Part shown: piece by piece, positions 13,092-20,093 of the stretch
How the letters are laid out: each line of letters starts with the position of its first letter
How positions within the stretch are numbered: the stretch's first letter is position 1
Source: a virus
DNA: 22,501 nt
Reading direction: 5' to 3' (one strand)
Virus record (IMG/VR): IMGVR_UViG_3300017751_007453
Location: 1-22,501 of that record
The notes under the pieces: generated by a model
Database searches by the model: none
Told to the model about the DNA's origin: nothing
Seen by the model: the letters and a program-made list of their open reading frames with translations, nothing else
Made by a program: the position numbers and the translations under genes

Positions 13092-14381
13092 TTACTGTAT
13101 TGTTGGTAGTTTTTTTCCTTTTAATTCAGGCATTTTAAGTTGAACTTGAGTAGGAATATTTACATTTTCATCTAAAATATTTAAAAGTAAATCTTTCATA
13201 GCATCATAACTAAATTTTTTCTTTAATCTGTGACTTTGAGTTTTACTCTTTTTTATCCATTTTTTATAATTTTTCTTAACATCAATTAAAAAATGTCCTA
13301 AATGGTTATGGTCAACATCAAACCATTGTGAACCTTCAATTAACATATCTTTCTGTTGAGATGAAGGATGAAGAGGATTAACTTTCCCACCCATTAAAGC
13401 TGTTAGTTTAGGATTTAAAAAATCTGTTTGACCCGACCACCCTGAAGCTATAATTGGTTTTCCTGTTAATGCAAATTCCAATAAAGGTCTACCAAATCCT
13501 TCTCCTTTAGTAGCTGAAACCATCGATTTAATTTTAGGATGGTTATATAATTCATTCATTTCTTCATCTGAAAAATCCCCATGGATCAAATATACATTAG
13601 GTAATTTTGAAGAAGGTACTGATTTTCTTATAGAATGGATTCTTTTCATTACTTCACTCTTATCCATTTTGGAACCTTTCCCACAACTAACTTTTAGAAC
13701 TAATGCTGGGGCATTAGACTTATTTTTAAATACTTCATAAAAAGCTTTAATTAATAACCCAACATTTTTTCTATCATGTCCAATTTCTCCTTGTAACCAA
13801 TGGCCTACAAATAAATAAGCAAATTTTTCTGGGATTGAATTTATTGACTTAAATAAATCATCATTAGTCATAGGGGTATTTAGTGTTTTATATACATCTA
13901 AATTAGCTCCTTCAAATAATACTTTTACAGGGGTAGTTAATTTAAGGGTTTGTTTTTCACCTGTTTGTTGGTGTTGTACTTCATATGATGATGTCTCAAA
14001 AACATGTTTTGAATGGTTTGATGACGTCAATACTAAATTCATTTTATTACACCCTTCAATCCACTGTGGTGCACAAGCTGTTGTTTCAATACCAGCTGTT
14101 AAACCAATATTATAATCTCCTACAGGTTGGAATTCATTTGGAACTGTAATTTGACACCAAATATTGGGTTTAGATGTTAAATTTGGGATAATATGGTTTT
14201 TCATAAAACCCCATTCAGGAAAATCATCTAAAAATCCCCTTCTTGTATTCCCCCATCTTTGGGATAGAATTTTTACTTCATATTTATTAGATTCTATTAA
14301 AGCTTTAATAAAATCTCTTGATCTTGCTCCATATCCTGAATAGGTATCTATTGGTGCACTTATAACAAATGTACTTTTCAT
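13092..14381 (-). CDS. Family 4-type (GT-B) glycosyltransferase
   Basis: This 429-residue GT-B enzyme is expected to be retaining and to use a nucleotide-sugar donor. The N-terminal acceptor domain has a glycine-rich loop (DTYSGYGARSRDF, 12-24) and TAGIETTACAPQW (95-107). The C-terminal donor domain has LFVGHWLQGEIGHDRKN (190-206), VYLIHGDFSDEEM and the signature KGEGFGRPLLEFALTGKPII (292-311), the E-x7-E type element (Glu294 and Glu302) that contacts the donor sugar. It ends in a Lys-rich tail. It lies directly before the second GT4 gene with no spacing (13092-14381 then 14382-15812), suggesting that the two act in sequence. Confidence 0.9.
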   Translation of the reverse strand: MKSTFVISAPIDTYSGYGARSRDFIKALIESNKYEVKILSQRWGNTRRGFLDDFPEWGFMKNHIIPNLTSKPNIWCQITVPNEFQPVGDYNIGLTAGIETTACAPQWIEGCNKMNLVLTSSNHSKHVFETSSYEVQHQQTGEKQTLKLTTPVKVLFEGANLDVYKTLNTPMTNDDLFKSINSIPEKFAYLFVGHWLQGEIGHDRKNVGLLIKAFYEVFKNKSNAPALVLKVSCGKGSKMDKSEVMKRIHSIRKSVPSSKLPNVYLIHGDFSDEEMNELYNHPKIKSMVSATKGEGFGRPLLEFALTGKPIIASGWSGQTDFLNPKLTALMGGKVNPLHPSSQQKDMLIEGSQWFDVDHNHLGHFLIDVKKNYKKWIKKSKTQSHRLKKKFSYDAMKDLLLNILDENVNIPTQVQLKMPELKGKKLPTIQ

Positions 14382-15812
14382 TTAATATTCTAATTTGTGG
14401 TTTAAAACTCTAGGTTTATAATCTGTATCCTTGGAAAATGTGAATTTTTTTCTGGGCTTCCAAGTTGAAAATAACTCATCAATACCATCAATAAATTTTT
14501 CCCCCATTTGATGAGCAGTAAATCCTGCTTCATTACCCATCGCCCATTCTCTACCAGCGTTACCTATTTTTTGTCTATCTTCTTTAGACATTTTATATAA
14601 TTCAACAATTCTATCTCTTGCATCTCTAAAATCACATCTACTATCCCAAATATAAGGTGTTATAGGTGATCCTACCATTCCCATAGCTTTAGGATAAACA
14701 GGTAATGCCCATTCACCATGTTCTTTATAGGTTCCAAACTGATTAGATGGTATTTTTTCTGAATTTGTGTACCAATTACCTTTATCATCTACAAATCTCA
14801 TCTGATCTTGCATCCCCCCAGTTACATTAGCAATAAATGGAGTACCTGTTAGTAAAGATTCAGTTAAAGCTAATCCCCATCCTTCAGCAGATGATAATAA
14901 AATAACACCATCAGCCATATTATAGAGATAATTCATATGTTGGTGAGGAATCTTTTGATTTGAAATAACTACAGTTTCATCATCTTCACCTAACAAATAT
15001 TCTATAACAGATGGGAGGTCAGTTCCATGATCACTTACAGGATCTGTATGAAGTATAAATTGAACTTTTGATTTTTCTTCATCATTAAGAGTATCTATAA
15101 ATAACTTCCATGCTGCTAAAGCATCAGGGATTGATTTACGTCTAATATTTCTAGAATTAAAAAATAAAATAAAATCTTTATCTTTACCTTTAGTTATATA
15201 TTTTTTGAATTTTTTATATTCTTCATCTTTTTCTATAAGGGGAAAGAATTTTTTAGTATCTAAACCATGAGGAACGTACTTAATAATTTTTCCATTTGCT
15301 CTTTCACCTAAAACAATTTTATTAATTATAACTGTTTGTTTTGAAATCCCAAATAAAGCATCACATGAATCATAAAAATCTTCATTATATTGAGGTGCTG
15401 GTAAATCATCCCAGATGTTTAGATATACGATTGGGATTTTTACACGAATTTCTTCTTCCATGTTAAATAACCATTGAAAATATCTAGGATCTGTAATTAA
15501 GAAAATAGCATCTGGTTTTTCTATTTTAAGAATTTCTCTTAAAAGATTCTCATCTCCATAACCATCTACAGGATATAATTTACAGTAAGCATCTTCAATT
15601 TGTGCTTCTTTGTTAATGTCAGGACTTATATCTTGAATTTTTCCCTTATCAGGATGTTTAATCGAACCTGCTATTTGACACCAATTATAATGATGGGCAG
15701 TATTTAATATAAGTTCTCTTCCTATTTGAGCAACTCCTGAATGAACTCTAATGTCATCCGTTAGCAATAGTATTTTTTTCCTATCACCTGATTTAATATA
15801 ACCTTCTTTCAT
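14382..15812 (-). CDS. Family 4-type (GT-B) glycosyltransferase
   Basis: This 476-residue GT-B enzyme has an N-terminal domain beginning KKILLLTDDIRVHSGVAQIG (12-31), with a Gly-rich acceptor loop. PHGLDTKKFFPL (181-192) marks the domain crossing typical of GT4. FFNSRNIRRKS (217-227) holds the phosphate-binding Arg/Lys pair. SSAEGWGLALTESLLTGTP (307-325) is the donor-sugar E-x7-E element (Glu310 and Glu318). A long C-terminal part (about 335-476) follows, with WAMGNEAGF and a basic end. It differs clearly from its neighbour at 13092, so the pair did not arise by recent duplication. It is the first and largest glycosyltransferase of the module, starting six bases after the stop of the ribbon-helix-helix gene. 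Confidence 0.9.
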   Translation of the reverse strand: MKEGYIKSGDRKKILLLTDDIRVHSGVAQIGRELILNTAHHYNWCQIAGSIKHPDKGKIQDISPDINKEAQIEDAYCKLYPVDGYGDENLLREILKIEKPDAIFLITDPRYFQWLFNMEEEIRVKIPIVYLNIWDDLPAPQYNEDFYDSCDALFGISKQTVIINKIVLGERANGKIIKYVPHGLDTKKFFPLIEKDEEYKKFKKYITKGKDKDFILFFNSRNIRRKSIPDALAAWKLFIDTLNDEEKSKVQFILHTDPVSDHGTDLPSVIEYLLGEDDETVVISNQKIPHQHMNYLYNMADGVILLSSAEGWGLALTESLLTGTPFIANVTGGMQDQMRFVDDKGNWYTNSEKIPSNQFGTYKEHGEWALPVYPKAMGMVGSPITPYIWDSRCDFRDARDRIVELYKMSKEDRQKIGNAGREWAMGNEAGFTAHQMGEKFIDGIDELFSTWKPRKKFTFSKDTDYKPRVLNHKLEY

Positions 15813-15818
15813 CTACTT

Positions 15819-16013
15819 TTATTCTTTAATTTCTAAGTTTGTTTGGTTGTTGATTTGTTTTCTAAAATTTTCATCTGTAAGATACAAATAAATTGAACGA
15901 TCAGCAAGTTTTTGGAAAGAAAACTTACGTTTTACACATTCAATTTTAAAATTTTCAAACAAATCACTTTTTACTTTTACACTTGTTAGTGTCATATCTT
16001 TTGAATTTGCCAT
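15819..16013 (-). CDS. Ribbon-helix-helix DNA-binding protein
   Basis: This 64-residue protein has a short N-terminal strand (LTSVKVK, 9-15) and two helices (SDLFENFKIECVKRK and SFQKLADRSIYLYLTDENF), the order of Arc/MetJ-type repressors, which bind DNA as dimers. I recall similar TSVKV...F..FK proteins as widespread in T4-like phages. It is the first gene behind a TATAAATA box and lies just upstream of the glycan module, so it could regulate that operon or other phage genes. Autoregulation is a guess. Confidence 0.8.
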   Translation of the reverse strand: MANSKDMTLTSVKVKSDLFENFKIECVKRKFSFQKLADRSIYLYLTDENFRKQINNQTNLEIKE

Positions 16014-16036
16014 AATTTATTTATTTTATATTAATA

Positions 16037-16044
16037 TATTTATA
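16037..16044 (-). promoter_or_regulatory. T4-type late promoter box TATAAATA
   Basis: An exact TATAAATA on the minus strand lies in the 45-base spacer upstream of the ribbon-helix-helix gene, 24-31 nt before its ATG. No TTGG-N19-TATATT promoter overlaps it here, so a late-type promoter is the only one visible at the head of the glycan module. A second AT-rich run (ATATTAATATAAAATAAA) follows. Confidence 0.5.
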
Positions 16045-16058
16045 CATACGTATAATTT

Positions 16059-17003
16059 TTAAAATGTTGCTGAACATAAATGGGTTTTGTGGAAGGGACA
16101 CCAATTACAATTATTATTAGGGTTATTGGGGGTTGGTAAATGATCTACCTCAGCATATCCTTTTTGATTAAATGCTTTTGTAATAAATTCATTTAAAGCT
16201 TTAGTTGCTCTATTCATTTTTACTTTACCTGAAGCTGGAATGAATTGTTGTATTCTGGGTATTACATAATCTTCACTTTCATAAAGTCTACGTTTAACAA
16301 TAAAAAACTCAATATCTATATTTTCTAAAGGTACATTAAATGTTTCACTAAAGAATTTTTTATATAAAATTAACTGAAATTGTTTATCCTCATCTTTTTT
16401 AGCTTTTGCATTCCATCCAGATGTTGATGTTTTTATATCGAGTATATGGAATTTATTTGTGGGTTCATGGTATAGCACAACATCTAAGAAGCCTTGGTAT
16501 AATACGTTGTTATAACGTTTATTAGGCGATATCATAATGGGTACCTCACAACCTGCAAGATACCAACCACGTTTACTGAAATATTTTCCTCTATTTTTCT
16601 TTAAATAATTAATAATGGTAACCCCATCATCATAAAACTCTCTTAATTGTTCAGGGGTACTAAAATGTGTTTCTGAATTTTTCTTATATTGTTTAGCATA
16701 TTCTTCTCTTAAACATTCTTCAAACATACCCACAATATCTTCTCTATCAGCAGCTGCAGCACTTTTATCATACATTATTGTTAAATAATGTTGAACAGCT
16801 TCATGTAAAGCTGTACCAAATATAGTATGAATTGTTGGTGTATATTGTTTATGACCTTCTTTATATTGAAGTGACCATTTTTTAGGACATTGCCTAAACA
16901 TAGAAAGTTGAGAAAAAGAAACATTTTTCTGGTACCCATAATTTAAGGGTTCAGGTTTATAATTTCTAATTTGTTTTACTATTGATGGTATTTTTTTAGC
17001 CAT
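16059..17003 (-). CDS. PD-(D/E)XK nuclease with Cas4/AddB-type cysteines
   Basis: This 314-residue protein matches the RecB/Cas4/AddB nuclease group. With ATG at 17003 as residue 1, the landmarks are Cys39 (FRQCPKKW), His67 in GTALHEAVQHY, GFLDVV (Asp174), HILDIKT (Asp189-x-Lys191) and the Q-x5-Y motif QFQLILY (Gln208, Tyr214). At the end lie Cys299, Cys302 and Cys310 (CNWCPFHKTHLC). Cys39 plus these three could hold an iron-sulphur cluster as in Cas4 and AddB. Expected activity is metal-dependent cutting or resection of DNA ends, for replication or recombination. The ATG at 17003 overlaps the Nmad1 stop as TAATG, which is preferred over a GTG four codons upstream. Confidence 0.88.
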   Translation of the reverse strand: MAKKIPSIVKQIRNYKPEPLNYGYQKNVSFSQLSMFRQCPKKWSLQYKEGHKQYTPTIHTIFGTALHEAVQHYLTIMYDKSAAAADREDIVGMFEECLREEYAKQYKKNSETHFSTPEQLREFYDDGVTIINYLKKNRGKYFSKRGWYLAGCEVPIMISPNKRYNNVLYQGFLDVVLYHEPTNKFHILDIKTSTSGWNAKAKKDEDKQFQLILYKKFFSETFNVPLENIDIEFFIVKRRLYESEDYVIPRIQQFIPASGKVKMNRATKALNEFITKAFNQKGYAEVDHLPTPNNPNNNCNWCPFHKTHLCSATF

Positions 17004-17404
17004 TATTTCTTCCACTTGTTACGCCCTACTAACAAACCAATTATTCCGTAATTGGCTATGTCAATAAATGTATCTTCCATTCCTTCTCCTTTAACAAAAT
17101 TTTTACCATTAAGTAAAAGATTTTTTAATCTAGAGATCTTATCTGTAAGTCTAATTGCTAAACCTGTTAATGAAAATTTTTTATCATCTTTATTGTTTAA
17201 AATATCCCCACCTAAAGCAATATTATTTAGCCCATAATCCATATGCTTAGCAGCAAACATTTCATACATTTCTTCAGTAATTCTTTTAAATTCTTCAGAT
17301 AATTCTGGGTATTCTGTTTCAAATAATTCTACTGTTGGTGAAGTTACTACAGCTTCAACTTCATCTTCATTTCTTAGTTCGTATTCTTTAATTGAATTAC
17401 TCAT
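17003..17404 (-). CDS. DUF1599 / Nmad1 (nucleotide-modification-associated) protein
   Basis: This 133-residue mostly helical protein has the family's conserved residues: Lys53 and DYG (56-58) in AAKHMDYGLNNI, RLTDKISRLKNLL (85-97), and a GMEDTFIDIANYGIIGLL helix (108-125) whose Glu/Asp residues suggest a metal-bound, MazG-like nucleotide site. DUF1599 is known as nucleotide modification-associated domain 1 because it occurs near DNA-base-modification genes in phages. No base-hydroxylase or thymidylate synthase gene is in this window, so modification is only hinted at. Its acidic N-terminal 35 residues are extra. One-base overlaps couple it to both neighbours. Confidence 0.8.
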   Translation of the reverse strand: MSNSIKEYELRNEDEVEAVVTSPTVELFETEYPELSEEFKRITEEMYEMFAAKHMDYGLNNIALGGDILNNKDDKKFSLTGLAIRLTDKISRLKNLLLNGKNFVKGEGMEDTFIDIANYGIIGLLVGRNKWKK

Positions 17405-17625
17405 TAAATTACTTTTTTATTGTTATAATATAATTTTAAGGTATTTATTTTATCATCTGCATCTACTAACATAGCAAGAGCTTCTTCAGCATTTTTATAA
17501 AAATCTTCTGTCGAATGATCTCCAATACCTGTTGCTTTGTTTCCTAATAAATCTAATGATAATATTGCTTTTGCTTTATCAGCTTCAGCTGATTTCATAA
17601 GCATTTCATATAATTCCGGACTCAT
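17404..17625 (-). CDS. Small conserved phage protein, 73 aa
   Basis: The product begins MSPELYEMLMKSAEADKAKA and continues LLGNKATGIGDHSTEDFYKNAEEALAML; both stretches are helical, ending LKLYYNNKKVI. I recall similar GIGDHST...NAEEAL proteins in T4-like marine phages without known function. It overlaps the gp62 gene by four bases and the Nmad1 gene by one, placing it firmly in the replication operon. Confidence 0.75.
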   Translation of the reverse strand: MSPELYEMLMKSAEADKAKAILSLDLLGNKATGIGDHSTEDFYKNAEEALAMLVDADDKINTLKLYYNNKKVI

Positions 17626-18035
17626 ATTTTGAATAATTTGGTTATTTCTTTTTTTTCTTTTCCTATAGAAATAAGAATATTTTTTACTTCATTTTTACCT
17701 ATGATATCAATATAATGATCTGCTTCATGGGATCCAACTTCAAAATAACTAGCTATTGTTTCAACTAATTCTTTATTTTTTGATTTTTTGGATGATTTAA
17801 TATACTTATTCCATACTTTTTTCTTAGGAATCATATTACAATAAAAATTATAAATTCCTATTTTATCTGTAGGGTGCATTCTTTGAGCAATATTAGAAAT
17901 TTCTATATTACTTTGTCCCATAGATATAAATCTGTGAACCATGTAAGAATTCCAACTCTCCCAATCTTTTTCACAAAATTGAGAGGCTGGAGTCTTCTTA
18001 ACTGTTATTTCATCTAACCAGTCCCAAAGCTTCAT
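17622..18035 (-). CDS. 62: Sliding-clamp loader small subunit, T4 gp62-like
   Basis: In T4, gp62 joins gp44 to load the gp45 sliding clamp for DNA polymerase. This 137-residue version begins MKLWDWLDEITVKKTP and has a YMVHRFISM helix (31-39) and a basic MIPKKKVWNKYIKSSKKS region (68-85), both features of the cyanophage-type gp62. T4 gp62 is longer (187 residues). The assignment is helped by gp44 three genes upstream in the same transcript; in T4 the two are adjacent. Confidence is moderate because gp62 diverges quickly. Confidence 0.78.
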   Translation of the reverse strand: MKLWDWLDEITVKKTPASQFCEKDWESWNSYMVHRFISMGQSNIEISNIAQRMHPTDKIGIYNFYCNMIPKKKVWNKYIKSSKKSKNKELVETIASYFEVGSHEADHYIDIIGKNEVKNILISIGKEKKEITKLFKI

Positions 18036-18292
18036 TAGGCAATAGTATAATCTTTATATTCTTCTCTTAAATCCGGAGGTAATGTATCTACAAGAATTTT
18101 ACTTGTTTTAGGATCAAAAAATACAGGAATAGGCATTACCGCATCTTCCTCCGCTCCCACTACAAATTTAGAAACTTTACGAAGTACTACTCCTTGCTGG
18201 AAAACAACCCCACCATCAGGGGTTTCGACTGATGTAGTATTTTTTAAATCTACATTCAATTGCATTTGTTGTTGTTGTTGTTGTTGTGACAT
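18035..18292 (-). CDS. Poly-Q-started hypothetical phage protein, 85 aa
   Basis: The protein starts MSQQQQQQQMQ, with seven consecutive Gln codons all CAA, then a compact domain: LNVDLKNTTSVETPDGGVVF, GVVLRKVSKFVVG, VMPIPVFFDPKTSKIL and an LPPDLREEYKD end. I recall related T4-like phage proteins with paired CxxC motifs where this one has ETPDGG and FFDPKTSK. If that is right, the zinc site has been lost here; this is unverified. Position between gp44 and gp62 suggests a replication link. Confidence 0.75.
   Translation of the reverse strand: MSQQQQQQQMQLNVDLKNTTSVETPDGGVVFQQGVVLRKVSKFVVGAEEDAVMPIPVFFDPKTSKILVDTLPPDLREEYKDYTIA
18266..18286 (-). repeat. CAA trinucleotide repeat (7 units)
   Basis: Seven perfect CAA units on the minus strand encode the poly-glutamine start of the 85-residue protein. 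Such runs can slip during replication and vary in number between relatives. Confidence 0.9.
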
Positions 18293-18313
18293 TTTAATTT
18301 AATTTATTATTAT

Positions 18314-18697
18314 TTATATCCATTTGTTTCTTTTAAAGTAGGCAAACATTCCTCCTATTGTAATTATTGTTAATCCTGTAAAAACCCAGAATCCATTATC
18401 ATCTGATATTAAAGGTACATCATCAAAATTCATTCCCCAAAGTCCAGTATAAAATGATAAAGGTAAAAATATTGTAGACCATATAGTTAATAGATTTAAT
18501 CTACGATTCATTAGATCGTTATGTCTTTTTTCAACCATAGCTTCTAGTACTTCAAATATTTGGATTAGATCTAAATATTCTCCTTTTAATAATTCTCTTT
18601 TTAAGTTATAAAAGTCATTTGTATCATATTCTTTATTTTCGAATATTAACATTTCATAACGTTCTAAAGTATTTTTTAGTTGTTTTCTTGTCGCCAT
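18314..18697 (-). CDS. Miniature CorA-like (GMN motif) membrane protein
   Basis: This 127-residue protein matches the C-terminal part of CorA-family magnesium/cobalt channels. A long charged helix (about 5-65) corresponds to the stalk helix. RLNLLTIWSTIFLPLSFYTG forms transmembrane helix 1, followed directly by the signature GMN (LWGMNFDD). A short loop leads to helix 2 (GFWVFTGLTIITIGGMFAYF) and a basic end. CorA is about 316 residues, so almost the entire cytoplasmic sensor domain is missing. ATG at 18697 is chosen over an in-frame TTG five codons earlier. It overlaps the preceding membrane-protein gene by 22 bases. It might form a small ungated channel or modify the host's CorA. Confidence 0.8.
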   Translation of the reverse strand: MATRKQLKNTLERYEMLIFENKEYDTNDFYNLKRELLKGEYLDLIQIFEVLEAMVEKRHNDLMNRRLNLLTIWSTIFLPLSFYTGLWGMNFDDVPLISDDNGFWVFTGLTIITIGGMFAYFKRNKWI

Positions 18698-18879
18698 AAA
18701 TCTAAAGTCCAAAGTAATGATTCAATAAAATATAAAACACCTACTAACATCATACCATAATGTGTCCAAACACCACTATGACCATAAGTAAAGTCTTGGT
18801 ATATTGAAGGTATAGCAGATCCCATAATTGAAATACTAAAAAGTAATCTTACATACTTATTATTTAAAAATCTTTCCAT
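18676..18879 (-). CDS. Small membrane protein with two helices, 67 aa
   Basis: The product has two hydrophobic segments, YVRLLFSISIMGSAIPSIY (about 9-27) and GMMLVGVLYFIESLLWTLDL (about 42-61), joined by a short polar loop with HSGVWTHY and ending in a charged WRQENN tail. It was not recognised. It is coupled to gp44 by a one-base overlap and to the mini-CorA by 22 bases, so it may be a partner of the mini-CorA in the membrane. Confidence 0.7.
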   Translation of the reverse strand: MERFLNNKYVRLLFSISIMGSAIPSIYQDFTYGHSGVWTHYGMMLVGVLYFIESLLWTLDLWRQENN

Positions 18880-19784
18880 TATAGATTAATTAATTGGTTA
18901 ATTAAAGCCATACAATTTATTTCTTTATCAATTCTAAAATTGGATTGATATGAATATTCATTAATATGATAAGCCACTATTCCTTCTTTACCAGGGGCAA
19001 ATTTATCAGCATTATCATAAAGGTAACGATATAATTCTTCAAAATCTTGAATATTAGCATCTGCAATAATTTGTCTAATTGTTTTCCAAGATTTTTTACC
19101 TGTTAATTCTTTAAGCACTTGAATCATATAATTAGATGATACAAGTACTGATTTATCAATTACTACTTCACTATCTTGAATTGATAGTTGGATAGTATTA
19201 AGCATTTTACGAATATCAGGATAATATTGGTTTACAATAATTTTTAAATCATCAGCACTACAATCAACTTCTTCACTTTTAAACACATCCATAAGATGGT
19301 AAGCAATATCTTGTTTTGATGGGGGGACAACTTTAAGTGTTTGGCATCTTGACTGTAAAGGATCAATAATACGCTCTACATAATTACAAGTTAAGATAAA
19401 CCTAGTAGTACGCGAAAACGTTTCAATGACATTACGGAGAGAAGCCTGCGCTTGAATAGTAAGAAAATCAGCTTCATCTAAAATGACCACTTTAAGTGGT
19501 TTAAAACTAGCTGATGACGCAAACCCCGAAACTTTATCTCTAATTGTTTCAATGCCACGTTCATCCGAGGCATTAATATAAAGATGCTCACAATCAAGAT
19601 TTTTAACAATAAGTTTTGCAAGAGTTGTTTTTCCCGTTCCGGCAGGTCCATAAAATATTAGATTTTGAATATCATTTTGACCTAGATATTGTTTAATACT
19701 TTTTTTAATATGATCATTTCCTACATAATTTTCTAAATTAATAGGACGATACTTTTCTACTAAAAGACTATGATTTTTATTCAT
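18879..19784 (-). CDS. 44: Sliding-clamp loader ATPase, T4 gp44-like
   Basis: This 301-residue AAA+ ATPase opens and loads the sliding clamp at primer ends; T4 gp44 has 319 residues. VEKYRP (9-14) opens the domain as in RFC and DnaX subunits. Walker A is GPAGTGKT (46-53), Walker B VVILDEAD (99-106), sensor 1 lies around FILTCNY (129-135), and the arginine-finger SRC motif is at 145-147. The lid and collar domains follow to the end, with DIRKML as sensor 2. Its own promoter (19790-19819) ends six bases before the ATG, so its transcript may start at or very near the ATG. Confidence 0.95.
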   Translation of the reverse strand: MNKNHSLLVEKYRPINLENYVGNDHIKKSIKQYLGQNDIQNLIFYGPAGTGKTTLAKLIVKNLDCEHLYINASDERGIETIRDKVSGFASSASFKPLKVVILDEADFLTIQAQASLRNVIETFSRTTRFILTCNYVERIIDPLQSRCQTLKVVPPSKQDIAYHLMDVFKSEEVDCSADDLKIIVNQYYPDIRKMLNTIQLSIQDSEVVIDKSVLVSSNYMIQVLKELTGKKSWKTIRQIIADANIQDFEELYRYLYDNADKFAPGKEGIVAYHINEYSYQSNFRIDKEINCMALINQLINL

Positions 19785-19789
19785 ACGTG

Positions 19790-19819
19790 AATATAATAAC
19801 TTTTATTTAAATAACCAAA
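19790..19819 (-). promoter_or_regulatory. Host-type promoter, TTTGG-N19-TATATT, at gp44
   Basis: TTTGG (19819-19815), 19 nt, TATATT (19795-19790) on the minus strand, filling the 36-base spacer between the 90-residue gene and gp44. Spacing equals that of the other three sites, although the bases before the hexamer (GTTAT) differ from TTTTCG. The hexamer ends only five bases before the ATG, predicting a leaderless or nearly leaderless gp44 message. Confidence 0.6.
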
Positions 19820-19820
19820 T

Positions 19821-20093
19821 TTAAACACCTTGTCTAAACTCTCCATACATACTATATACTTTTGGAGCTTCTTTTTTAACTTCAACTTCTGATGATTGAA
19901 TAGCATATAATTTACTATTCATAGGATCTAATCTAAAAGCACCATTAAAGTTTGTTTGATGGAAAAATGCTTCTAGAGTATCTGTTAAAGTACTAAAAAC
20001 TTCTTTAGTTGGATCACCAACTAGAGACCACCTGTCTCCAGGAGGTACTCTAGTAGCGATCAACTCATTATGTTCTACAACCTTTTTATCCAT
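19821..20093 (-). CDS. Hypothetical phage protein, 90 aa
   Basis: This small soluble protein includes LIATRVPPGDRWSLVGDPTK, an STLTDTLEAFFHQT helix and FRLDPMNSKLYAIQS, ending KVYSMYGEFRQGV. The first part resembles a small beta fold, but no family was recognised. The start overlaps the GroEL stop by one base, and its stop lies next to the gp44 promoter, so it is the last gene of the chaperone transcript. Confidence 0.75.
   Translation of the reverse strand: MDKKVVEHNELIATRVPPGDRWSLVGDPTKEVFSTLTDTLEAFFHQTNFNGAFRLDPMNSKLYAIQSSEVEVKKEAPKVYSMYGEFRQGV

Noticed and set aside
13092-15812. The two GT4 enzymes as T4-like DNA glucosyltransferases
   Set aside because: Their acceptor domains and GT4 signatures match general glycan transferases, and no hydroxymethyl-pyrimidine synthesis gene is present in the window.
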